A stretch of DNA of 64,000 bases, from assembly GCF_027913035.1 (NCBI RefSeq), contig NZ_CP115776.1, forward strand, positions 1-64,000. The letters run 5' to 3'. Positions 44,143-53,337 of this stretch are shown one piece after another. Both the position numbers and the translations under genes were made by a program. The notes under the pieces are model-generated. The model saw only the letters and a list, made by a program, of their open reading frames with translations, was not told where the DNA came from and searched no databases. Numbering within the stretch: position 1 is the stretch's first letter; the number at the start of each line of letters is the position of its first letter. The stretch is from Paracoccus albus (GTDB lineage: Bacteria > Pseudomonadota > Alphaproteobacteria > Rhodobacterales > Rhodobacteraceae).

Positions 44143-45423
44143 GTGCTGGGTATCTATCTTGTTGTCTTCCTGTTGCTGATCTTCCTTTCGGTGCCCATCG
44201 CCTTTTCGCTGGGTCTGGCCACGGTCACCGTGTTCTGGCTGGACGGTCAGCCGCTCAGCCTGTTTGCGCAAAGGCTGTGGACCGGGCTGGACAAGTTCAC
44301 CCTTGTCGCGCTGCCGCTCTTCATCCTTGCCGGTGAGTTGATGAGCGGGTCCGGCATCCTGTCACGGTTGCTGGATTTCTCTCGACTGTTGGTCGGGCGG
44401 ATCAAGGGCGGGTTGCTGCATATCAACATCCTCGTCTCGATGTTTTTCGGCGGCATCAACGGCTCTGCCATCGCGGATACAAGTGCGGTGGGCGCGATGC
44501 TTATCAAAGCGACAGAGCGTGAGTATGGAGAGGCCGATACTGCGGCGGCGGTTACGGCTGTCTCATCCGTGATCGGGCCGATTATCCCGCCAAGCCTGCC
44601 GATGCTGATCTATGCTTTCGCTGCCGGAAATGTGTCTATCGCCGCGCTGTTTCTGGCGGGGGTGATTCCCGGCGTTCTGCTGGGCGCCACCTTGCTGATC
44701 GCAACGGCAGTTATTGCCAACAAAAAGGACTATCCGCGCGACAGCACTCGCTACGCCCTGCGTGAGGTTCTGCGCATCATCGGTCGCTTCTCCATCGCGG
44801 CGGTCCTGCCGATCATCATGGTGGCAGGCGTCGTCGGCGGCTTCGCAACCCCGACAGAGGCGGGCAGCATCGCCATCCTCTATGCGCTGTTTGCTGGTTT
44901 CTTTCTGACCCGAGAGCTTAGCTGGGCGGCGGTCTTTGCCGCGATGGAGCGTACTGTGCTGGTGACTGCGGTGGTGATGATCATCATTGCGTTTGGCAAC
45001 GTCTCAACCTGGTGGCTGACGATCGAGGGCGTGCCAAGGATCGTTGCCGAGTTCATTCAGGGCACGACCAGCAGTCCCGTCGCCTTCATCGCAATCATGC
45101 TGGTGGTTTATCTGGTCGTTGGCCTGTTTATCGAACAGGCCGCCGCGATGGTGATGCTGGTGCCGATCTTTGCGCCTCTGGCGACAAGCTTCGGTATCGA
45201 CCCGGTACAGTTCGGGCTGTTCACCTGCATGACGCTGGCCTTGGGGCTTGTCACGCCGCCTGTCGGCCTGTGCCTGTTCGTTGCCGCCAGCATTGGCGGG
45301 ATCAGCGTCGGTCGGGTGGTGCGGGCAGCCGTGCCCTATCTGCTGGCGATGTTCATGGTTGTTCTTCTGATCGGCTTTGTGCCGCAGGTTTATCTGTGGC
45401 TGCCCCGCTGGTTCGGCTATTGA
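44143..45423 (+). CDS. dctM: TRAP transporter, large membrane subunit DctM
   Basis: A 426-residue permease with about twelve spans. DctM motifs are ALPLFILAGELMSGSGI, FGGINGSAIADTSAVGAMLI and GPIIPPSLPMLIYA. The start is GTG, 4 bp after the dctQ stop. Confidence 0.93.
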   Translation: MLGIYLVVFLLLIFLSVPIAFSLGLATVTVFWLDGQPLSLFAQRLWTGLDKFTLVALPLFILAGELMSGSGILSRLLDFSRLLVGRIKGGLLHINILVSMFFGGINGSAIADTSAVGAMLIKATEREYGEADTAAAVTAVSSVIGPIIPPSLPMLIYAFAAGNVSIAALFLAGVIPGVLLGATLLIATAVIANKKDYPRDSTRYALREVLRIIGRFSIAAVLPIIMVAGVVGGFATPTEAGSIAILYALFAGFFLTRELSWAAVFAAMERTVLVTAVVMIIIAFGNVSTWWLTIEGVPRIVAEFIQGTTSSPVAFIAIMLVVYLVVGLFIEQAAAMVMLVPIFAPLATSFGIDPVQFGLFTCMTLALGLVTPPVGLCLFVAASIGGISVGRVVRAAVPYLLAMFMVVLLIGFVPQVYLWLPRWFGY

Positions 45424-45532
45424 GCGGCACGCGCAAGGATCACTGGATTTGCGGAGGCAAGATTGAGTATAGCCCGATCCTGTCCCGGCAATTCACGCAA
45501 ACCGGGCTGTATATCGTTGACCGAAGCCTGAG

Positions 45533-46303
45533 ATGAGCAAGAACAATAAAAGCAATCGGACCAAGGCCGCCGGGGCCAACCCGCCATATGAAGCCGGGGT
45601 GCCGCTGCACGCGCAGGTGCGAGAGCGTATCCGTCGTCATGCGATGGGCGGTGATCTGATTGATGAAAACGGTCGCCTCATGCCGGAACCAGAGCTTGTT
45701 AAGCATTTCGGGGTCAGCAGGGTAACCGTCAGGCAGGCGCTTGCCCCGCTGGTTGCAGGCGGCATGTTCGAACGTACGCCGGGACGCGGGACATTTCTGC
45801 GCGGCAACCTGTCTGAACGCTGGGTCGGCCGCCTGATGGGCTTTCAGGAGATTATCAGCGAGCAGGGCGACAGTGCTGTCGCGCGCGTGCTGGATCAGGG
45901 GTTGATCAAGGCGACCGAAGAGATGCGGAAGGTCATGGATGAGGCAGCGCTTTGGCAGCTTCGCCGTGTCCGATACGCCGATGACGCGCCGATAGCGATT
46001 GAACACGCCTATTATCCGCCGGATATCGGCGCCGATCTTCAGGATCGTGATCTTGCAATCGTGCCGATCTATCGGGTTTTCGAAGAAGATATGGGCCTTG
46101 TGATCGGTGAGGCCAAGCAGGACGTTGCCGCCCGTCTGTCGCTTCCGGAAGAGGACCAGCTGCTCTCGCTGGGCCATCAATCCGCGCTGCTCAGCCTGCG
46201 GCGCATCACTTATTCCGACGACGGGCGCCCGCTGGAACTTCTGACTGCCGTTTATCGCAGCGATGTTTTCAGTTTTTCCATATCGCTTTCGCGTGGGGTC
46301 TGA
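45533..46303 (+). CDS. GntR-family regulator with UTRA domain
   Basis: A 256-residue regulator of the HutC/FarR subfamily. The winged helix contains LMPEPELVKHFGVSRVTVRQALAPLVAGG, then RTPGRGTFL. A UTRA ligand-binding domain spans residues about 95-245. It is 109 bp after dctM in the same direction, so it may control the sulfatase/TRAP operon. It converges with another GntR gene. Confidence 0.9.
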   Translation: MSKNNKSNRTKAAGANPPYEAGVPLHAQVRERIRRHAMGGDLIDENGRLMPEPELVKHFGVSRVTVRQALAPLVAGGMFERTPGRGTFLRGNLSERWVGRLMGFQEIISEQGDSAVARVLDQGLIKATEEMRKVMDEAALWQLRRVRYADDAPIAIEHAYYPPDIGADLQDRDLAIVPIYRVFEEDMGLVIGEAKQDVAARLSLPEEDQLLSLGHQSALLSLRRITYSDDGRPLELLTAVYRSDVFSFSISLSRGV

Positions 46304-46343
46304 AGCGGAGGTTTTTCAGCGAAGCCGGGCAAAGAGCTACGCT

Positions 46344-47081
46344 TCATGTCCCGGACTTCACCGCACGCCCGTCTGCTTCGTCCCGATCGTCCGGGATGAC
46401 GTCGCGCAGCGTTTCAAGGGTCATATTGTAGTGCTCTGTCAGCAGCGAAATGGCGAGGTCGGGGTCGCGTTCCAGCACCGCATCAAGGATCGCCTGATGT
46501 TCTGCCGCGCCGCCTTCGCGTCTTGCGCGACTGGGATTGGTGTTCATCGACAAGTTTCGATAGCGCACTGCCTGATCCATGAGAGTCGTGCAGAAGTTCA
46601 GCAACAGTTCTGACTGGCAGCGCGACAGAAGCAGCGTGTGAAATTCCTTATGCCGTCTTTCCCATTCCTCAGAAAGCTCGCGCCCATGCTCCTCTGGCAG
46701 GCGGCGATGGGTGCGGACCAAGCGGTGACAACTCAGCACCAGAGCCTCTTCCCAGGCATCATCGACATGCTGCATCGACTCTCGCAATGCGAGTGTTTCG
46801 ACCCATACGCGGGTTTTGACCAACTCTTCCAGTTTGGCCATCGAGATCGCGGTGACGAAGAAGCCCCGATGGCTGCGACGTTCGACCAGCCCCTCGGATG
46901 ACAGACGGTTAAGCGCCTCTCGCAATGGCACAGAGCCTATGCCGTAGCGATCGGAAAGTACGTCGACCTGAAGCTTATCGGTTGGAAACAGCTCTGCGGT
47001 GAGGATATCATTTCGCAGCAGGTCATACGCTTGCTCTGAAAGATTTTTGACTTCCTGTTGCTCACTTCCGTCACCCGTCAT
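46344..47081 (-). CDS. GntR-family regulator with FCD domain
   Basis: A 245-residue FadR-type regulator. The HTH region is PTDKLQVDVLSDRYGIGSVPLREALNRLSSEGLVE, and the helical FCD domain has the metal-site His pattern RRHKEFHTLLL and EHQAILDAVLERD. It begins 3 bp after the permease stop, so it is the last gene of the ABC operon and probably acts on the promoter near 49.85 kb. Confidence 0.9.
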   Translation of the reverse strand: MTGDGSEQQEVKNLSEQAYDLLRNDILTAELFPTDKLQVDVLSDRYGIGSVPLREALNRLSSEGLVERRSHRGFFVTAISMAKLEELVKTRVWVETLALRESMQHVDDAWEEALVLSCHRLVRTHRRLPEEHGRELSEEWERRHKEFHTLLLSRCQSELLLNFCTTLMDQAVRYRNLSMNTNPSRARREGGAAEHQAILDAVLERDPDLAISLLTEHYNMTLETLRDVIPDDRDEADGRAVKSGT

Positions 47082-47084
47082 CGA

Positions 47085-47936
47085 TTAGCCCAACGCACCA
47101 GGTTTCGATGATTTGTTCCAGAACACGAAGTATCGCTGCATCCAAACGACGGTAAAGTACAGAGCAAGGCCGAGCAAGCTGAGATACAAGATAAGCGCAA
47201 ACACCCGCGGCGTGTCCAGCTGGCTGGCGGATTGCCGGATGAGGGCGCCGAACCCGCTGCCGCCACCAAGAAACTCTCCGGTGATTGCGCCGGCCATGAC
47301 GCCTACTGCCGCGATCTTAAGGCCCGTGAAGATGTAAGGCAGGCCGGTCGGCAACTTCAGCCGTAACAGCGTCTGGACACGACTGGCACCCATTGCCTTG
47401 AAAAGCATCCGCTCGTTCTCTGTTGCTGCATACAGGCCGGCCGCAGTTGCAACGACGATTGGAAAGGTTGCAATGAAAGCAGCGAGCGCCACCTTTGACG
47501 CAATATCAAAGCCGAGCCACGCGATGAACAAGGGCGCGAAGGCAACCTTCGGCATGGTGTCAATTGCGACAAGGTAGGGCATGACTGCGCGTTCACCGAA
47601 CTTCGTTTCCCCGACCAGAACACCCAGTGAAAAGCCGATCCCGATGGCAATAGCGAAGCCGTAAAAGACCGTACGTGTCGTTGTCCATAGCGCTTCGAGC
47701 ATATAGCCCCCGCTCAGAAGGTTCTCGCCGACAAAGCCCAGATCAGCCAGTGTTTCGGCTGGTGTCGGAAGGATGATCGGGGAGACCCATCCAAAGCGGG
47801 TCACAATGTCCCAGACGCCGACCACGACCACAAACAAAGCAATCATTGCAACAGATCGCGGGATGCGGTCGATAAAGGCTTCGCGTTCTTGCCAGATGGT
47901 ATCTTCCGGCTCCTGCGAATGCTGAATATCGGTCAT
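47085..47936 (-). CDS. Nitrate/sulfonate/taurine-type ABC importer, permease
   Basis: A 283-residue permease of the SsuC/TauC family with six spans and an EAA-type loop near LFKAMGASRVQTLLRLKLP. It overlaps the ATPase gene by 4 bp. Confidence 0.9.
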   Translation of the reverse strand: MTDIQHSQEPEDTIWQEREAFIDRIPRSVAMIALFVVVVGVWDIVTRFGWVSPIILPTPAETLADLGFVGENLLSGGYMLEALWTTTRTVFYGFAIAIGIGFSLGVLVGETKFGERAVMPYLVAIDTMPKVAFAPLFIAWLGFDIASKVALAAFIATFPIVVATAAGLYAATENERMLFKAMGASRVQTLLRLKLPTGLPYIFTGLKIAAVGVMAGAITGEFLGGGSGFGALIRQSASQLDTPRVFALILYLSLLGLALYFTVVWMQRYFVFWNKSSKPGALG

Positions 47937-48751
47937 TCGTGCGCCTCCTTCCCCAAAAGCCCCCGGATATGGGCGACGATCTCGCCGAATTGCGGTGTGT
48001 TCACCATTTCCAGCCTGCGCGGTCGCGGCAGATCAATCCGCACATCCTCAAGAACTCTGCCTGGACGCGACTGCATCACAATGATGCGGTCGGACAGAAT
48101 GACTGCCTCATCAAGCGAGTGGGTGACGAGAAAGGCCGTCGCGCCGCGTTCAAGGCAAATTCGCTGCAACTCCATATTCATGAAATCTCGCGTCAGCTCA
48201 TCGAGCGCCGAAAAGGGTTCGTCCAGCAGCAGCACCGCCGGATCGGAGACCAGCATCCGGCATATAGAGGCACGCTGCGCCATGCCGCCGGAAAGTTCCC
48301 CCGGATAGACATTCGCGAAATCGCCCAGACCGACAAGCTCCAGCAGGTCGGCAGCAGGTTGGCGCGCGGCCTTTGCGGCGCTACGGCCCTGCCGGATCTC
48401 GATCGGCAGGACGATGTTTTCGATCGTCGTTTTCCATGGCAGCAAGGTCGCCTGCTGGAACATCATCCCGATGTCGGGTCGCGGGCCGAGGACGGGCCGG
48501 CCGTCAAGAACGACCCTGCCCGTTGTGGGCGGTATGAGCCCCGCCATGATCTTCAGCAGCGTGGACTTCCCGCAACCGGACGATCCGATGACCGAAACGA
48601 ATTCACCTTTGTAAATGGTCAGAAACACATCGGAAAGCGCGACCAGATTGTTGCTGGCATAGGTCTTTGACAACCGTTCGATCTGATAGACCGGCTGCAA
48701 AGGCTGCGCGTCGGGTTCAGGCTGTATCGGGCGAGGCTCTGCCATTGGCAT
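47933..48751 (-). CDS. Nitrate/sulfonate/taurine-type ABC importer, ATPase
   Basis: A 272-residue ATPase with Walker A GSSGCGKST, signature LSGGMAQRASICRM, Walker B VLLLDEPFSALD and His switch LVTHSLDEA. A Pro-rich N-terminal extension of about 25 residues precedes the usual domain. It overlaps the binding-protein stop by one base. Confidence 0.92.
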   Translation of the reverse strand: MPMAEPRPIQPEPDAQPLQPVYQIERLSKTYASNNLVALSDVFLTIYKGEFVSVIGSSGCGKSTLLKIMAGLIPPTTGRVVLDGRPVLGPRPDIGMMFQQATLLPWKTTIENIVLPIEIRQGRSAAKAARQPAADLLELVGLGDFANVYPGELSGGMAQRASICRMLVSDPAVLLLDEPFSALDELTRDFMNMELQRICLERGATAFLVTHSLDEAVILSDRIIVMQSRPGRVLEDVRIDLPRPRRLEMVNTPQFGEIVAHIRGLLGKEAHE

Positions 48752-49782
48752 CAGGCATTCCAGTCAGGCACGAACTCGTTCGTATAGACCGCCGACAGAT
48801 CGGCCAGCGGCTCTGCCAATGCACCCGAGTCAACGGCAGAATCGTGAATTGCCTGCCAGTGCTCTGGCGGCTGGAAGCCGTAACCTTCGTCAATATACTT
48901 ATCAGTCGGCGTCATCCTCTCGACAACACCGTCGAACAGGGCCGATGCATAATCCTGTTCCGCTTCCTGAGGATTACCCGCTGCGCAATGGGCTAGGCAG
49001 GTTTCCTTGTTGGCCGGATCAGAGGCAAATTTTATGCCGCGCACAAGTGACCGGCCGAACGCCAGCGGAAGTTCGGGCGTTGATGCAATCTGACTTTCGA
49101 GCATCGCGATCCCATTGCCGAAAAAGCCCAGATACTCACTCGGTGTGATCTCGCGCAGGTTCAGGCCGCGGGCGGCCAGAATCGCTACGTCTGACACTGC
49201 GCCAGAATAGGCAGCGACCTCATCGCGCAAAAAGGCAACAGCTGCAGTGCCGCCATCTCCTACCGGCAGATAGGTGAAATCCTGATCTGGTTTCATGTCT
49301 ATATCGGCCATAATCGCATTGGTGAAAGACACTTCGGCGCCATCGGCTGTTCCTATGCCAATAACGGTGTCTTTCAGGTCGGCCGGTGCCTGATACAGAC
49401 TTTCCTCCTTGACCATCAGGCCGAATACAGACTTCGGATAAAGGTTGTAGATGAATTTCACGTCGACGCCGCGTGCGCGCGCACCCAGAGTCGGACCTGG
49501 GCCGGGCGCACCGATCTGCGCTTGTCCGGCGGTCATCGCCTGAAGCACCGCTGACGAACCATCTATCGCCTCCAGCGTCGGGGTGAAGCCTTCCTCCTCA
49601 AAATAGCCTTCACCGACTGCCACCCAATAGGGAAGCCATGTCAGGGCTGACGGGTTCGGCACAGCGAATGTGATCGCCGTTTGCGCCCGGACAATCGCGG
49701 GTGCGCCAAGCGCCGACACAGCCATGCCGCCAAGCGCAAGCTGGCCGAAGCTGCGACGGGTCAGATTATTCCTTGTCGTCAT
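48751..49782 (-). CDS. Nitrate/sulfonate/taurine-type ABC importer, binding protein
   Basis: A 343-residue NMT1/SsuA-like binding protein with a twin-arginine signal peptide (NLTRRSFGQLALGG, cleaved near VRAQ). The mature region opens AITFAVPNPSALTWLPYWVA. ATG 49782 has GAGGAG 6 bp upstream. It heads the operon with ATPase, permease and GntR/FCD regulator. Confidence 0.88.
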   Translation of the reverse strand: MTTRNNLTRRSFGQLALGGMAVSALGAPAIVRAQTAITFAVPNPSALTWLPYWVAVGEGYFEEEGFTPTLEAIDGSSAVLQAMTAGQAQIGAPGPGPTLGARARGVDVKFIYNLYPKSVFGLMVKEESLYQAPADLKDTVIGIGTADGAEVSFTNAIMADIDMKPDQDFTYLPVGDGGTAAVAFLRDEVAAYSGAVSDVAILAARGLNLREITPSEYLGFFGNGIAMLESQIASTPELPLAFGRSLVRGIKFASDPANKETCLAHCAAGNPQEAEQDYASALFDGVVERMTPTDKYIDEGYGFQPPEHWQAIHDSAVDSGALAEPLADLSAVYTNEFVPDWNA

Positions 49783-49846
49783 AATTTCTCCTCGCTGTTT
49801 GCTACGCGTCCGCATCAAATCAGTTGCGCAGGGTAGCTGGACCACA

Positions 49847-49861
49847 TGTTATACGATCACA
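49847..49861. promoter_or_regulatory. Candidate GntR operator upstream of the ABC operon
   Basis: TGTTATACGATCACA follows TGT-N-AT-N3-AT-N-ACA symmetry. It sits 65 bp before the binding-protein start in the gap between two divergent genes. The FCD-type GntR of the same operon is the likely ligand. Confidence 0.35.
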
Positions 49862-50032
49862 AGTATTTCGGCAAAGATTATAAAAAAACATCGTTAAGAG
49901 AAGGAAATTATCTTGAACGCAGCGCATATTCGCTGAATCCTAAGCGGATGATGACTTGCAGCGACCGAATCGTGACGCGGCCCGTGCAGCCGATTCAAGT
50001 TGCTGCAAGCACACCCATGAGGAGGGGGATCC

Positions 50033-50731
50033 ATGACGAAGTTTGCCGTTGCCGCGCCCGAAGAGGCATATCTGGACATCACTGGCTCGGAAGAGGTTTT
50101 CCCGGTTCGGCGTATCTACTGCATCGGCAAGAACTATGTCGCGCATATTATCGAAATGAACGCCGATGAGCGCGACCCCCCGGTAATCTTCATGAAACCG
50201 CGCGATGCGCTCGTCAGGAACGGGGGCGAGATTCCCTATCCCGTTTTCACCAAGAATTTTCACTATGAATGCGAATTGGTCGTCGCGCTGAAGTCCGGCG
50301 GCTATAATATCGCCGAAAGGGATGCCTCCAGCCATATCTTCGGCTACGCGGTCGGTCTGGACATGACGCGCCGCGACCATCAGGCGGAAGCACTGGAAAA
50401 GGGTCTGCCGTGGGAGGTGACGAAAGCCTTCGACAAATCCGCCCCAATTGGACCCATCACACGCGCAGACGATATCGGCATCATGACCAAAGGTCATGTG
50501 AAGCTGGACGTCAACGGAGAGACGCGGCAGGACGCCGACATATCCCTGCTGATCTGGAAGATCGACGAGATCATCGCAAAACTGTCAGAGCAGAATGAGC
50601 TGAAAGCCGGCGACATCATCATGACCGGCACTCCGGCCGGCGTCGGTGCGGTGGTGTCTGGCGATGTGCTGGACTGCTCGGTCGACGGGCTGGAGCCGAT
50701 GCAGGTCAAGATCGGTCAGCCTGCCGCCTGA
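50033..50731 (+). CDS. FAH-family hydrolase, fumarylpyruvate hydrolase-like
   Basis: A 232-residue fumarylacetoacetate hydrolase-family enzyme. The metal site is FHYECELVVAL (ExE pattern), then GYAVGLDMTRRDHQAEALEK and WEVTKAFDKSAPIGPI; this wording is close to NagK, the fumarylpyruvate hydrolase of the gentisate pathway. The C-terminal GDIIMTGTPAGVGAV is the family signature. No gentisate dioxygenase or isomerase is in the window, so the actual substrate is open. It is divergent from the ABC operon. GGAGGGGG precedes the ATG. Confidence 0.88.
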   Translation: MTKFAVAAPEEAYLDITGSEEVFPVRRIYCIGKNYVAHIIEMNADERDPPVIFMKPRDALVRNGGEIPYPVFTKNFHYECELVVALKSGGYNIAERDASSHIFGYAVGLDMTRRDHQAEALEKGLPWEVTKAFDKSAPIGPITRADDIGIMTKGHVKLDVNGETRQDADISLLIWKIDEIIAKLSEQNELKAGDIIMTGTPAGVGAVVSGDVLDCSVDGLEPMQVKIGQPAA

Positions 50732-50859
50732 GTGTGGGGTGTGATCAGTAAATACTGTGCAGCGGCCTATACGCGTGATAGTCCTGCCTTATGATTTACA
50801 GAAGCATCATTGACGGCCAGAGCGGCCAGAAATTTATTGACGACGCGATCAGGGAGCTT

Positions 50860-51677
50860 GGTGTGTTGTCACATTAACTCGCTGAGTTTTCTAGCCTGGG
50901 TGCCGGGCGCTGATTAAGCGACGTTTGCCGCGGATTTCCACGCCTCGAATGCGTCGAGCCTATGGTAGCGGATGGTGAGAGCGGAACGGCGACGGGCTGG
51001 AACAGAGAAACGATTGCGGGTTGCGGAATGGCAAGTCATAAACCGCTGCGACCCGCCCGGGGACCGGAAGCCCTGCATCACACGCTCTCTTTTCGAAATG
51101 ATAGATGGTTGTTTTCAGCCCGATTGTTCAGACCCTTGTGGGGCCAATGATCAAGCCCGGGCGCGACTTCGCGCTTAGCGGCGCCATAGGATCGCAATTT
51201 GTCTGTAATGACCGTTTTGGGAGCGAAGCCCCAGCGTTTCATCAGCTTGATCAACAGTCGCTTTGCGGCGCGCTTGTCGCGCTTCGATTGCAGGATTTCC
51301 TCAAGAACGACATCGTTTTGATCGACCGCGCGCCATAGCCAGTATGACCGGCCCGCGATCTTCACGACGACTTCGTCCGGATGCCAGACATCGTCAGGAC
51401 GAGGCTGCCGTCGCCGCGGAGCGTGGGCGATCAGAGGACGAACTTGACGGTCCAACGCCGGATCGTTTCATACGAAACGTCCACGCCTCCTTCCAGCATC
51501 AACTCCTCGACTTTGCGCAGGCTCAGGTGGAATCGAGCGCAGAGCCAGACAACATTGGAAATGATCTGAGGCGGAAAGCGATGGCGCATGTAGCTGATTT
51601 TCTTTGTCTGCATCGACAGCGCCTACGTCCAGATCAAGAAACACGCAACCTCAGGCCTGTTAACGTGACAACATCCC
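50860..51677 (-). mobile_element. Decayed IS6-family-like element
   Basis: About 818 bp bounded by imperfect inverted repeats: TGTTGTCACATTAAC at 50864-50878 and TGTTGTCACGTTAAC read inward from 51673. The ends differ from those of the intact copy at 4.2 kb, so it is a different IS type. Flanking 8-mers do not match. The right edge cuts a TctC-type gene. Confidence 0.7.
50914..51613 (-). pseudogene. IS6-like transposase with two frameshifts
   Basis: Three minus-strand pieces together give a full transposase. The N-terminal HTH part (SLRKVEELMLEGGVDVSYET) ends near 51440. The DDE core (VWHPDEVVVKIAGRSYWLWR, then KTVITDKLRSYGAAKR and NNRAENNHLSFRK) runs to about 51080. The C-terminal part (GSQRFMTCHSATRNRF, then LDAFEAWKSA) follows in another frame. 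It should be inactive. Confidence 0.82.
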
Positions 51678-51789
51678 GGACGGTTATGGTCAGTGGCTTT
51701 TACGGGTATTCTGCCATTGCGGGTGCGGTGCCGAATGCCGCCCATGTTAGCGCGCCAAGCCCTAGCAGCATATTTGGAACGAGTCTCAT
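51678..51789 (-). pseudogene. 5' remnant of a TctC-type binding-protein gene
   Basis: A GGAGG site and ATG at 51789 lead into a clean signal peptide of 26 residues (MRLVPNMLLG, ending PAMA) and the mature start EYP, followed by a TAA at 51702-51700 and then in-frame KPLTITVR up to the IS edge. Mature TctC proteins typically begin A-E-Y/W-P-E-K-P, so the TAA replaces a Glu codon and the rest of the gene is gone. Confidence 0.65.
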
Positions 51790-52007
51790 CACTTGCCTCC
51801 GGATGGATTCGGTTTAGTGTTTGAATGTCGGTCTGCGATTGGCCAACGCCGTGGCGTTCAGCAACAAGGCCTTGCATTGCCTGAGTTGACCAACAGGCCG
51901 CGCGGCTGTCCAATGCATTTATAGGGCTGTCTGTCATGCGTCTGGTGCATAAGCCGGATGGTGACGCGAGTGGCAGATCTTCAAGGGATTTGCCAATATG
52001 AGGGCCG
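51790..52007. other. Intergenic region without recognised gene
   Basis: About 218 bp between the TctC remnant and the flavin monooxygenase stop. It presumably holds the old promoter of the truncated gene. Nothing else was recognised. Confidence 0.35.
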
Positions 52008-53288
52008 TCAAGACATCTTTGCGTCAACCTTTAACAGGTGCTCGGCAAGCGTTTTGGCGCCATAGTCGTTCCGAAACAGCCCCATATCTGCAAGCCGCCG
52101 CATAAGCTGATCGAAGAAAAGCCGCATCGACTCCTCTGACCCGCCGGGCAGCGCGATGAAGCCGTCTATGGCGCCCTCATCGTGCCAGGATACGATCTCG
52201 GCCAGCACATCCTCGACCGTGCCGACGGCGACCCAATGGGCCGAGCCGACGACTTCGGGGCGGTGCAGGACCTCGCCGAGTGTCGGGCGGTTCTCAAGGA
52301 TGTGTCGGCGCAGCAGGTCGGCATGGGTGCGGCTTCGGACAGGGTGGTCGCATCCGGGCAGATCCTCGGCTGTCAGAATCTGTTCGTCGGGCAGATGCGA
52401 TAGGTCGATGCCCAGGACCATGCGCAGCTTTTCCAGCCGCTGTTCACGGGTGAAATGATCATGTGCGCGGCGGTGCAGTGCCCATGCCTCTTCCCGCGTT
52501 TCGGCGATGAAGAAATACAGACCCGGCAGCACCCGGATCGCATCGGCGGGACGGCCGGCGGCAACAGCGCGGCGGCGCAGATCGGCCCGCAATTCCTGTG
52601 CGGCAGCCATATCGGGTGTCGCCGCGAAAATTGCGTCGGCGACACTGGCGGCGAAGCTGCGGCCCCGATCCGAGGCCCCGGCCTGAAACAGCGGCGGATC
52701 GCCGGCGGGGTGACCCGCGATATTCAACGGCCCGTCGACGTGGAAGAACTCACCCCTGTGGTTGACCGGCGGCAAGGGCCGGCCATCGGCCAGATCCTGC
52801 GGAGGATTGGATCTCCACAGTGCCTTGACAGTATCGACAAATTCCGCGGCCTTGCGATATCGCGCCTCGGGTGGTGGCATCTCTGCCGCACCAAAATTCC
52901 CCGCACCCTCAAGCGAAGTGACAATGTTCCAGCCGGCCCGCCCGCCGCTCATCCAATGCAGCGACTGCAATTGCCGGGCGGTGACATATGGCGGGTTGAA
53001 GCTGGTCGAGATGGTTGTGACCAAACCGATATGGCTGGTATTCAGCGCAACTGCTGTCAGCGCAAGCGTTGGGTCGAGAGGTGCGGCACCCTTGGCAGGC
53101 GTGCCGGGCGGGACAAACAACGTGTCGGGTTTGAACACGAAATCCAGCTTTGCGGTTTCGGCCATCTGCGCGAGCCTGACGTTGAAGGCCACCGGGTCCT
53201 CATCGACGTTGCGATGCTCCGACGCCCCTTTCAGCCAGGTCGCTGTCAGGCTGAGCCCGATCGTAAGCTGCCTCTTCCGTTCCGCCAT
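52008..53288 (-). CDS. LLM-class flavin monooxygenase (NtaA/DmoA group)
   Basis: A 426-residue FMNH2-dependent monooxygenase of the nitrilotriacetate monooxygenase component A/SnaA group. Family wording includes LTIGLSLTATWLKGASEHRN, ETAKLDFVFKPDTLF, GRAGWNIVTSLEGAGNFG and FQAGASDRGRSFAA. It would need a flavin reductase, which is not in the window. It lies 49 bp after the TonB receptor gene on the same strand, so it is the last gene of the siderophore-uptake cluster. Oxidative breakdown of an imported chelator or sulfur compound is possible. Confidence 0.88.
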   Translation of the reverse strand: MAERKRQLTIGLSLTATWLKGASEHRNVDEDPVAFNVRLAQMAETAKLDFVFKPDTLFVPPGTPAKGAAPLDPTLALTAVALNTSHIGLVTTISTSFNPPYVTARQLQSLHWMSGGRAGWNIVTSLEGAGNFGAAEMPPPEARYRKAAEFVDTVKALWRSNPPQDLADGRPLPPVNHRGEFFHVDGPLNIAGHPAGDPPLFQAGASDRGRSFAASVADAIFAATPDMAAAQELRADLRRRAVAAGRPADAIRVLPGLYFFIAETREEAWALHRRAHDHFTREQRLEKLRMVLGIDLSHLPDEQILTAEDLPGCDHPVRSRTHADLLRRHILENRPTLGEVLHRPEVVGSAHWVAVGTVEDVLAEIVSWHDEGAIDGFIALPGGSEESMRLFFDQLMRRLADMGLFRNDYGAKTLAEHLLKVDAKMS

Positions 53289-53337
53289 GCACCTTCCCCG
53301 ACATGCGGGCGGCGCGGTCGGGCCGCGCCGCATCCGA

